Origin: a virus
Strand: one strand, 5' to 3'
Length of the DNA: 22,417 nt
IMG/VR virus record: IMGVR_UViG_3300042541_002726
Span: 1 to 22,417 of that record
The notes beneath the pieces are model-generated. The model was not told the origin of the DNA and made no database searches. It saw only the letters and a list, made by a program, of their open reading frames with translations. The translations under genes and the position numbers were made by a program. Shown here in pieces: positions 16,258-22,316 of the stretch (position 1 is its first letter; each line of letters opens with the position of its first letter).

Positions 16258-17077
16258 AGACCGTAGGTTCAGCGACCGAAGGATCTTTGGCGCTTTCTGG
16301 GGCGACTTCTTCTGTAGTCTTTTTTCCCTTGCTTGCCTCCAGCTGTTTGGCAAGCTCCTCTTCCATAGCTTTGAACTGTTCGGGCTTATCCAGACCCATA
16401 TTGAACATCTGGACATACGTGGCGATTTTGTCCACCGCAAGAGTGAAGAACGCATCGTCGCTCTCCTCCAGCTTCCACATAAATTCCTCTTTGGCGTCAA
16501 ACGTGTCGCCTTTGAAATATGGTGCCCATTTGCCAGCCTCGTCAATGAGGATCAGGTGATAGATGAACCAGTTGTTCAGCGAAGACTGCGCCTTGGCCTC
16601 GGCTGTATGGTTGAAAACCGCTTCGTTGGAAGAGTTGATATCAGACATTTCCGTTCGGACGGCCACCAGCTCGCCGCGAATCTTGGATTTCACCTCTTCG
16701 GGCTCGGAAAGGCAGCGCACAAGATCGGATTCAAGCTGCGCGTGCTTCTCGGCGAGCTTGGCGGCTTGAACGCGCTCCTTCTGAGACAGAACGCCTCCGG
16801 TCAGATCAAGGTGCTTGTTGACCAGAATTGAGCGTGGGAGAAAGCCCATTGTGACATACTTATTGAACTCTTTTCCGTAGTGAAGCTCGGCGGCGCGCAG
16901 CTCACGGCGAGTGGGTGCCTTGATGGCCATTTTAGTGGCAATGTCCTTCTGAACTGGGCGCGTCACTTGGACGGTCTGTCCATTGATGACCTCGGGGCCG
17001 GTCTCATCAACCGTTTTCTTTTGGGCGATGGTCCATTCGTGGAGAATTTTAGTGGTGTTGGTCGTGTCGTTGCTCAT
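16256..17077 (-). CDS. Putative tail assembly chaperone (lambda G position)
   Basis: 273 residues, charged and helical, ending in an acidic low-complexity tail (TTEEVAPESAKDPSVAEPTV). The lambda G counterpart sits between the tube gene and the tape measure gene and helps assemble tube around the tape measure; the role here is inferred from position and composition. Recognisable parts are TRPVQKDIATKMAIKAPTRR, a helical middle (LSQKERVQAAKLAEKHAQLE) and SLNNWFIYHLILIDEAGKWA. Near the 3' end lies AAG-GGA-AAA-AAG, which contains two in-frame -1 slippery heptamers. Start context is a CACCACACCACACC run before ATG, without a Shine-Dalgarno sequence. Larger than lambda G (140 residues). No sequence motif proves the function. 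Confidence 0.65.
   Translation of the reverse strand: MSNDTTNTTKILHEWTIAQKKTVDETGPEVINGQTVQVTRPVQKDIATKMAIKAPTRRELRAAELHYGKEFNKYVTMGFLPRSILVNKHLDLTGGVLSQKERVQAAKLAEKHAQLESDLVRCLSEPEEVKSKIRGELVAVRTEMSDINSSNEAVFNHTAEAKAQSSLNNWFIYHLILIDEAGKWAPYFKGDTFDAKEEFMWKLEESDDAFFTLAVDKIATYVQMFNMGLDKPEQFKAMEEELAKQLEASKGKKTTEEVAPESAKDPSVAEPTV
16319..16328 (-). other. Candidate -1 ribosomal slippery site
   Basis: The minus strand reads GGGAAAAAAG. In the frame of the gene it gives G-GGA-AAA and A-AAA-AAG, both of X-XXY-YYZ form; the lambda G-T site is G-GGA-AAG. A -1 shift would add a basic tail of 16 residues (DYRRSRPRKRQRSFGR) and stop at a TGA complementary to 16269-16271. Whether it is used is unknown. 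Confidence 0.4.
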
Positions 17078-17158
17078 GGTGTGGTGTGGTGTGATCCTGT
17101 CCTTGGCGGTATCGTTGTTGGTTGTATCTCTGCCGTTCCTTGTCTCTAAATTGTAGTG

Positions 17159-17509
17159 TTATCGACTGTTCAGCCGCAGCCCGTCGATCATGTCGTGGAT
17201 TTCTCGAATTGAGTCATTGCCCGTTTCCAGAACCTGTCTGCGAATCGCAGCAAAGCGCGCCTCTCCGAAGTGATCTGCCAGATAGACTGACGCGCGATGT
17301 TCGGGCGGGAGGGCATCGATGAGTTTGCCCATGGCTTCGTCATGTTCGTCGGCGACCTGTTCGAGGAGGTCTAGATAAGTCTTGAAAACACGGGTGATAG
17401 CTAAACGAGTCTTAGCTTTTAGCAGATCCGCGTTGGACGGCACGCTGAATGATTGGGCGTGGGGCACGGTCCCCGCTGGGTCGCTAGGCGCGCAATGTGG
17501 TGAATCCAT
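17159..17509 (-). CDS. Small hypothetical protein before the chaperone-like genes
   Basis: 116 residues from ATG at 17507-17509. I chose this start because AGGA (17517-17520) lies seven bases before it, the clearest Shine-Dalgarno site in the window; a GTG at 17552-17554 would add 15 residues but lacks a comparable site. The product starts with a proline-rich stretch (SPHCAPSDPAGTVPHA) and continues as predicted helix (KAKTRLAITRVFKTYLDLLE, then ADEHDEAMGKLIDALPPEHR). No membrane segment or known motif is visible. It is the first gene after the terminator and a candidate promoter, and shares that unit with the chaperone-like genes, so a role in tube assembly is possible. I do not recognise the family. 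Confidence 0.6.
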   Translation of the reverse strand: MDSPHCAPSDPAGTVPHAQSFSVPSNADLLKAKTRLAITRVFKTYLDLLEQVADEHDEAMGKLIDALPPEHRASVYLADHFGEARFAAIRRQVLETGNDSIREIHDMIDGLRLNSR

Positions 17510-17516
17510 GTTCCGT

Positions 17517-17520
17517 TCCT
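17517..17520 (-). promoter_or_regulatory. Ribosome binding site of the small hypothetical gene
   Basis: AGGA in CACAGGAACGG, seven bases before the ATG at 17507-17509. It favours this start over the upstream GTG at 17552-17554. Confidence 0.55.
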
Positions 17521-17575
17521 GTGTAATAGGTTGATCTGCCGTTCCTGTCTTCACCGGGTGACCGGTTGGACAATA

Positions 17576-17606
17576 GGGATTACACGGAAAAGAGAGGAAG
17601 TTATAC
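17576..17606 (-). promoter_or_regulatory. CGTGTAA-type promoter candidate before the chaperone unit
   Basis: The minus strand reads GTATAAC (17600-17606), exactly 13 bases, then CGTGTAATCCC (17576-17586). It sits five bases after the T tract of the terminator and 66 bases before the ATG of the small gene. An element placed straight after a terminator is where a promoter for the next unit is expected. TGTAAT matches the -10 consensus at five of six bases, but TATAAC is not a normal -35, so a phage-specific factor is possible. Confidence 0.6.
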
Positions 17607-17610
17607 TGTA

Positions 17611-17641
17611 AAAACGAAAAACCCGAGATTTCTCTCGGGTT
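17611..17641 (-). terminator. Intrinsic terminator after the second tube gene
   Basis: On the minus strand a perfect 9-bp stem, AACCCGAGA with TCTCGGGTT (17633-17641 and 17620-17628), closes a GAAA tetraloop (17629-17632) and runs into TTTTTCGTTTTT. It lies 27 bases after the stop of the tube-like gene at 17669-18817 and should end most transcripts coming from it. Confidence 0.92.
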
Positions 17642-17668
17642 AATCTTGATCGGGCAAAAAGCCGGATT

Positions 17669-18817
17669 TTAGGAGGTTGTGTAACTTCCGGAGAACGTGA
17701 TGCCGTCGAGACTCGTCGCACCAGCGAGCTGGCTCGTCATCGAGATGTCAACAGAGCTATCAGATCCGATAGAGTTGCTGAAGGCGATGTTGGCCACCTT
17801 GGCGTTGTTAAACCCAAGGATAATACCCGCGAGACCCGTGCTGTTGCAGCTCGGCTGACGGAGCGTGACCGTGAGATCATAGTTTTGATCATTGCAGTAG
17901 AGCTGATCAAACGAATTCGGAGCAACTTCAGTCTGAAGAGCGCGAATCTGAAGATTGGCGTTGACAGGGAAATTGATTTCACGGCTGTAACCGAACGGCG
18001 AACCAAGAGCGTTGAGCACCTCGCGGCTAATCGGAACGGAAAGGGCGAGAGACTGAATCTGCACGCTGTTCTGACCGCTGAGAGGGACGAGGAAACCGGC
18101 GGCGGATGGGAAGCTCAGAGAGATATCGCCGGGGCGCAGAGCAAACACGTTGTTCGATCCAGATTGAACGCGGCCCTGAGGAAGCTGGAAGTTCCAAGCT
18201 GAAATGCGCTGGGAGTTCTGGGGGTTTACCGCCGGAGTCTGGAGGCCGCTTGAACCGGTATAGGTCGCGACATTCAGCGCGTCAACCGAGATGCTGGTGG
18301 TGGCTACTTGCCCAACAGCCGCATTGAACGTGTAGTTCGAGACGAAACCGTTGCCGACCGCATAGACATCGCGAGCATTGGGATTTGTCACCGCATCGTC
18401 ATCGATACCCTGCTGGGAGACCGAGAGGAAATAGTTCTTGGAGTCAGAGGCTTTCGTGAGAATACCCGAAAGGAACGAGTTGCCATTGGTGTTGAAACCA
18501 AGCATCTGCTCGTTGTAGCCGTCCGTCGCGTTCCATGTCAGATCCATCGAGATCGTCGGCGGGCTGATGATGATCTGATCTACGCGGGCCAATTGGCCGA
18601 AGACGTTGATGTCGTTACGGTTGATGCCAACATTCAGAGAAGCAGACTGGATATTCGCCAGTTCCGCAATCAGGTTGTTGCCAGTATTGGAGGGCAGGTT
18701 TGTGCCCTGAATTACAAACATAGCACCTGTGGCAGTCGAGCCGGAAAGTGCGGCAGGTCCAACGTAGGCGTTAAGATTCTGAAAAATCAGGCGTGTTCTG
18801 GGAGAGGTTCCGGGCAT
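17669..18817 (-). CDS. Putative major tail tube protein (tube paralog 2)
   Basis: 382 residues, rich in Asn, Ser, Gly, Val and Ile with alternating beta-strand pattern, as in tube subunits. It is a paralog of the upstream gene product: SASLNVGINRNDINVFGQ matches the KIDVNLPRVNVGVMNK region, SVQIQSLALSVPISREVLNA matches GVNIQSFSLGVGFNRTQVFQ, and a Cys pair (LYCNDQNYDL then PSCNST) aligns with YSCGDPTYGN then SSCSS. I favour this one as the major subunit because it is flanked by its own promoter candidate and a strong terminator, which allows high separate expression. Start context is CACTACC-ATG with no Shine-Dalgarno sequence. It lies upstream of the chaperone-like and tape measure genes, as expected for a tube gene. 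Assignment rests on position and paralogy, not on a firm family match. Confidence 0.65.
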   Translation of the reverse strand: MPGTSPRTRLIFQNLNAYVGPAALSGSTATGAMFVIQGTNLPSNTGNNLIAELANIQSASLNVGINRNDINVFGQLARVDQIIISPPTISMDLTWNATDGYNEQMLGFNTNGNSFLSGILTKASDSKNYFLSVSQQGIDDDAVTNPNARDVYAVGNGFVSNYTFNAAVGQVATTSISVDALNVATYTGSSGLQTPAVNPQNSQRISAWNFQLPQGRVQSGSNNVFALRPGDISLSFPSAAGFLVPLSGQNSVQIQSLALSVPISREVLNALGSPFGYSREINFPVNANLQIRALQTEVAPNSFDQLYCNDQNYDLTVTLRQPSCNSTGLAGIILGFNNAKVANIAFSNSIGSDSSVDISMTSQLAGATSLDGITFSGSYTTS

Positions 18818-18873
18818 GGTAGTGAAATGTGACTAGGTTGAGGTGAAAGATCGATTGAGAGGTTTATCTCAAT

Positions 18874-18904
18874 GGGTTTACACGAGTTTCCCCGTGATTT
18901 ATAC
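18874..18904 (-). promoter_or_regulatory. CGTGTAA-type promoter candidate before tube paralog 2
   Basis: The minus strand reads GTATAAA (18898-18904), 13 bases, then CGTGTAAACCC (18874-18884), 56 bases before the ATG. It lies in the 124-base gap 18818-18941, the longest non-coding stretch here. TATAAA could itself serve as an ordinary -10 with TTGGAA (18919-18924) 15 bases upstream, so two readings are possible. A weak hairpin (CACG/CGTG) lies between the two halves. Confidence 0.55.
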
Positions 18905-18941
18905 TTTTTTCTTGACCTTTCCAAAAACCAACTTGACTGCC

Positions 18942-19898
18942 TTACGTAATCGAAAGAAGAGAACCGTCTGCCGTGTCCGACGGATTGATCGGAAGAGGAA
19001 GAGAGAACGAGAATGAGCAGGTCGAAAACCCACCAACTTGACCGTCCAAGCTTTGACTATCCAAATATGGGTTCACCATAGTGTAGGTCGTCGGACCAGC
19101 TGACGAGCAGGAGGAGAGAAGGGTCAAATATACGTTTCCGTAAGTGGGATCGCCACAGGAATATTGGGAAAGCCCCGTCATGCTGTTATTGACACCTTCA
19201 AAATAGCCTTGGACTTGCAGGGTCGCGGTAGCCTCGGTCATCGGGCGATCCACTGGGAACGGCGTGCCGCCGAGCTGGAAGACCTGAGTGCGATTAAAGC
19301 CGACGCCAAGGGAAAAGCTTTGAATATTTACGCCCGTGATGCCGTAGCCCGTGAACAAAATGCCAGTCAAATATGTACCCTCGGGCTTCACGATTTGCGC
19401 GCCATACGCCGTCGAGTCGCGGGCCGTATTGTTGATCGAGCCCGACATATCAAAAAACTGCATCCCAACGCTACCACGAACCGGCTCGCTGATGGAGCCC
19501 TGAATAGAATAATTCGTTAAAACACCGCTCTTCAGATCCAAGAGACCGTTATACGTATTGGAGGCAGTCGGCGCGAAATATACCTGTGCATTTCGGACCG
19601 CGAAGCTGTTTCCGAGAGTCCGCGCATCTGTCATGCCAGCAGTAATGCCAGTGGTGTTAACCAGTCCGAGAATCGTTTCGATGCTTATGTTGCTCTTTAC
19701 AAAATCAAAGGAAAAATCGACTGGGGTGTAATTGATGATCGGGCGCTGGGACAGAGGCTTCGACTTGTTCATGACCCCAACATTTACACGTGGCAAATTC
19801 ACGTCAATTTTAACGTTCTGAACACGCTCCACTGCTCCCATGAATGTTCCCGCGAGACCACTGGAAAGCTTTACCTGACCTCCTTGATAGATTGGCAT
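18942..19898 (-). CDS. Putative tail tube-like protein (tube paralog 1)
   Basis: 318 residues, beta-rich and rich in Gly, Ser, Asn and Thr, paralogous to the next gene product. Features are NVGVMNKSKPLSQRPIINYT near residue 40, GVNIQSFSLGVGFNRTQVFQ near residue 190, and a Cys pair in YSCGDPTYGN and LSSCSSAG. It ends in a beta-rich stretch (CSFSFSLPLPINPSD). It could be a minor tube subunit, the subunit of one end of the tube, or the main subunit with the downstream paralog decorating it. The ATG at 19896-19898 has no Shine-Dalgarno sequence and lies five bases after a CGTGTAATCTC element, so the transcript may be leaderless. A later ATG at residue 20 (MGAVERVQ) has no better ribosome binding site. 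Confidence 0.6.
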   Translation of the reverse strand: MPIYQGGQVKLSSGLAGTFMGAVERVQNVKIDVNLPRVNVGVMNKSKPLSQRPIINYTPVDFSFDFVKSNISIETILGLVNTTGITAGMTDARTLGNSFAVRNAQVYFAPTASNTYNGLLDLKSGVLTNYSIQGSISEPVRGSVGMQFFDMSGSINNTARDSTAYGAQIVKPEGTYLTGILFTGYGITGVNIQSFSLGVGFNRTQVFQLGGTPFPVDRPMTEATATLQVQGYFEGVNNSMTGLSQYSCGDPTYGNVYLTLLSSCSSAGPTTYTMVNPYLDSQSLDGQVGGFSTCSFSFSLPLPINPSDTADGSLLSIT

Positions 19899-19902
19899 AA
19901 CT

Positions 19903-19933
19903 GAGATTACACGGGTTTTAGATTCAGTTATAC
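19903..19933 (-). promoter_or_regulatory. CGTGTAA-type promoter candidate before tube paralog 1
   Basis: The minus strand reads GTATAAC (19927-19933), 13 bases, then CGTGTAATCTC (19903-19913), filling most of the 53-base gap between two genes. If TGTAAT acts as a -10, transcription would begin at or next to the ATG seven bases later. Confidence 0.6.
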
Positions 19934-19951
19934 CGAATTTTCAAAAAACTT

Positions 19952-20806
19952 CTAATGAATGCTCCGAGGCTTAGAGATTACGAGGTCACAAATTCCGACA
20001 AAAATAGACTCGTTGATCTTTACCCCATCACCCACTTTGCTCGTTTTTACCTCTTCAATGGTGTAAAGGTTGCTGGGCTGCCCATACTGGGCGACCAGCG
20101 CGCTGTAGCTGTAGCCTGTCCCATTCTTGAAATCTCCAAAGCTATTGAGCGGCCATGCAGCTGGATCAAGCTGTGGAAAATAACTCAGGCTTGAATCCGC
20201 CAGAATTGATAGCACTCCTTCTAGCTGGGACAGATTCTCTGCCATCACATTCAGAGTGATGTTGAACTGCGTCTCGTAAGTTCCTCCGAATGCCCATGGG
20301 TTGTTCTCCATCGTGCCATTCGTGATGAAAATACAGGGTGTCACCATGGAATAGGGGGGCGGAGTATTTGTGGCCGCAGTCCGATTGAACCTGCTGTTCA
20401 GGTAGTATTTATTGGTGAACACCATTCTCTCCTGCGACTGATTGGCGTAGTAGATATTAAGCTCCTTGAAGCTATAAGATCCGCTTATGGTTGCTGCCGT
20501 TCCAAAAGATGAGGGCAAAATCACTCGGCCATTCACATAGTCCATCATCATCCCAGACTGTCCTCGGGACAGCGTTCCAAATGATCCAGAGATCACAGTG
20601 GGCACTGTCGCGCCAGCTACGCCAGAATCCCATACAAAGGATTTGATTGGGGCGGCGTAGGCCACGTAGCCTGTGCCAAGAGTAGAATCCGGCTGATAGA
20701 GATATCGTGAGGTATTCGTGTAGAACGCTTGACCCTGAGTGAGAAGCCTGTTATCAAGCCACTGGTAGAAAGAGTTTAGCGTAGTCTCTGAAAAGGAATA
20801 GTTCAT
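19952..20806 (-). CDS. Structural protein of unknown function, tandem paralog B
   Basis: 284 residues. It is clearly a duplicate of the preceding gene product. Shared stretches are SFYQW-x-DN near residue 12, YQPDSTLG-x-GYV near 37-49, KSFVWDSGV near 55-63, YVNGRV, YLNSRFNR, MAEN-x-x-QLEG, WPLN-x-FGDFK and the C-terminal KINESIF. No signal peptide or membrane segment is visible. It overlaps the previous gene by four bases (ATGA at 20803-20806) and has no clear Shine-Dalgarno sequence, so it is likely translated by coupling. Position between a tail completion-like gene and the tube genes suggests the head-tail junction or tail terminus (terminator, neck or collar). I do not recognise the family. 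Confidence 0.75.
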   Translation of the reverse strand: MNYSFSETTLNSFYQWLDNRLLTQGQAFYTNTSRYLYQPDSTLGTGYVAYAAPIKSFVWDSGVAGATVPTVISGSFGTLSRGQSGMMMDYVNGRVILPSSFGTAATISGSYSFKELNIYYANQSQERMVFTNKYYLNSRFNRTAATNTPPPYSMVTPCIFITNGTMENNPWAFGGTYETQFNITLNVMAENLSQLEGVLSILADSSLSYFPQLDPAAWPLNSFGDFKNGTGYSYSALVAQYGQPSNLYTIEEVKTSKVGDGVKINESIFVGICDLVISKPRSIH

Positions 20807-21651
20807 CGGGTGTAGCGAGGCTTCTCAATAGTGAATGTAGCCTCTGCTTGAAAAATAGACTCGTTGATCTTGGCGGCGTCTGGCATCTTCCTGCTCTTGA
20901 CATTCGTCACCATGAACTGATTGGAAGGGGTGTTGTATTGCCCCAGAACTGATTGGTAGTTGTAGCCGCTTTTGAAATCGCCGAAATTATTGAGCGGCCA
21001 AACATTTGTCTCCAGTTGTGGGAAAACTGAATTGACCGAGTCCGTCAGATAGGAAATCGCGCCCTCTAGCTGCCCCATATTCTCCGCCATAATGCTCGCC
21101 TTGATCTTGAGCGTGGTATCGTATTTTCCCCCTAGCGCCCAGTCTAAATTGACCTCGGAGACATTCGATAGAAATATACACGGCGCGACCATGTTGTAGG
21201 CGGGAGGCACTCCGGTAGCTGGTCGGTTGAAGCGGCTATTCAGATAGGGCTTGTTCGTAAAGACCGCTCGGTCAGCCTCCTGATTTGCAAAATAGATGTT
21301 GAAGTCTTTGAAAGCATACGAGCCAGATAGAATCGCGCTTGATTCAAGAAGCCCAGACGGAATCAGGACTCGCCCATTTACATAGTCTATTTTTACGCCA
21401 GATTGGTCGCGCAACAGTGTGCCAAAGGAGCCGCTAACTGATGTCATAACCATGGCCCCAGACACGCCTGAGTCCCACACGAATGATTTGAAAGGCGCGG
21501 CAAAAACCACGTATCCTGCCCCCAAAGTGGAATCTGGCTGGTAGTAGAGCTGGCTCGTGTAGTTCGTGTAGGCCTGCCCTTTTTGAAGCAGGTAGTTGTC
21601 CATCCATTGATAGAACGAGAGTAGAGCTGTCGTGGAGAATTGAGTTTTCAC
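20803..21651 (-). CDS. Structural protein of unknown function, tandem paralog A
   Basis: 282 residues, paralog of the following gene product over its whole length (SFYQWMDNYLL at the N-terminus, then YYQPDSTLGAGYVVFAAPF, FGTLLRDQSG, YVNGRVLIPS, YLNSRFNRPA, WPLNNFGDFK, KINESIF). The start is GTG at 21649-21651, overlapping the TGA of the upstream gene in GTGA; AGAGGAG lies about ten bases before it, so both coupling and direct initiation are possible. No catalytic motif is seen. Two full-length copies side by side suggest a heteromeric ring or two related rings at the head-tail interface, but this is inference. Confidence 0.75.
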   Translation of the reverse strand: MKTQFSTTALLSFYQWMDNYLLQKGQAYTNYTSQLYYQPDSTLGAGYVVFAAPFKSFVWDSGVSGAMVMTSVSGSFGTLLRDQSGVKIDYVNGRVLIPSGLLESSAILSGSYAFKDFNIYFANQEADRAVFTNKPYLNSRFNRPATGVPPAYNMVAPCIFLSNVSEVNLDWALGGKYDTTLKIKASIMAENMGQLEGAISYLTDSVNSVFPQLETNVWPLNNFGDFKSGYNYQSVLGQYNTPSNQFMVTNVKSRKMPDAAKINESIFQAEATFTIEKPRYTR

Positions 21652-22295
21652 TGTTTGATTTCTCCTCTGATTCTGGCCGTGAAACGTGCGAAAATACCCT
21701 TGAGATAGCCGCCTTCTGGTGCAGAGAATTTCGCGCTGCGGACCTCTTTGTCAATCTGAATACCGCCTCCAGAGTGAGACGGATCTGGTGTCGAAAGGTA
21801 TTTTTGCAGAAAATGAGAATACCCCGGAATATCCGTTTCGATCTTCTCTGCCCATGACAACCCTTTGGCCCATGGGATGGGAGTCTCTTTGTAAATATCT
21901 TCAAACGGGACAGAAACTTTGAATTGATAGCGAACCACGCTTCCACGCGTGTCTTTTCCGACCCTAGTCATTTGAGGTCCAATTTTGCTGGCAGGGTTAG
22001 GATCTAGCCGCTTTCTAATCGCGTCGGTTGGCCTTGTGCCGCTATCAAACCCAATGAATGAAAATAGGTTGTTGGGAGCATTGTTCGCACCCGGCAAAGT
22101 ATCACTGATATTTTTCGAGCCAATTCCGCCGTCGATTTCCTGTGTGACCTTGTGCTCTTCAAATTCTCGTTGCATTGTCACGGCAGCATTCTGAAAAACT
22201 GCGTTGGCCTTATCAGTTAAGGCCTTGTCCAATTTGTCCGAGGTCGGCTGATTGTAAATCTTCTCTGTCACTTTCTTCATGAAGATGGTTGCCAT
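21648..22295 (-). CDS. Putative tail completion / head-tail connector protein (Z or HK97-gp10-like position)
   Basis: 215 residues. The N-terminal third is charged and helical (KKVTEKIYNQPTSDKLDKAL, then MQREFEEHKVTQEI), the middle contains NAPNNLFSFIGFDSGTRP, and the end is basic (ARFTARIRGEIKQ). This layout, and the place just before tail tube-type genes, fits the tail completion proteins called Z in lambda or gp10 in HK97, which cap the tail for joining to the head. LFSFIGF-x-SG is a feature I associate with phage neck proteins, but I cannot confirm the family. Start context is TACGACC-ATG without a Shine-Dalgarno sequence; a second ATG at residue 6 is an alternative. It ends by overlapping the next gene by four bases. 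Confidence 0.55.
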   Translation of the reverse strand: MATIFMKKVTEKIYNQPTSDKLDKALTDKANAVFQNAAVTMQREFEEHKVTQEIDGGIGSKNISDTLPGANNAPNNLFSFIGFDSGTRPTDAIRKRLDPNPASKIGPQMTRVGKDTRGSVVRYQFKVSVPFEDIYKETPIPWAKGLSWAEKIETDIPGYSHFLQKYLSTPDPSHSGGGIQIDKEVRSAKFSAPEGGYLKGIFARFTARIRGEIKQ

Positions 22296-22316
22296 GGTCG
22301 TATAACCGGCTAGCCA

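Noticed and set aside
16081-16545. A 154-residue minus-strand frame crossing the junction of the two chaperone-like genes, which might be a +1 frameshift product
   Set aside because: The product is low-quality (rich in Arg, Ser, Trp without pattern), and frame 0 on both sides gives well-behaved proteins. It exists because both genes share one frame, so their +1 shadow is also continuous.
18919-18924. TTGGAA as a -35 for an ordinary sigma70 promoter with TATAAA before tube paralog 2
   Set aside because: Not excluded, but the spacer is 15 bases and the same TATAAA sits at the fixed place of the bipartite element, so I did not list it as a separate promoter.
19789-19800. Another CGTGTAAATG match on the minus strand
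   Set aside because: It is inside the coding sequence of tube paralog 1 (PRVNVG), lacks GTATAA or GAAA 13 bases upstream, and has no gene start nearby.
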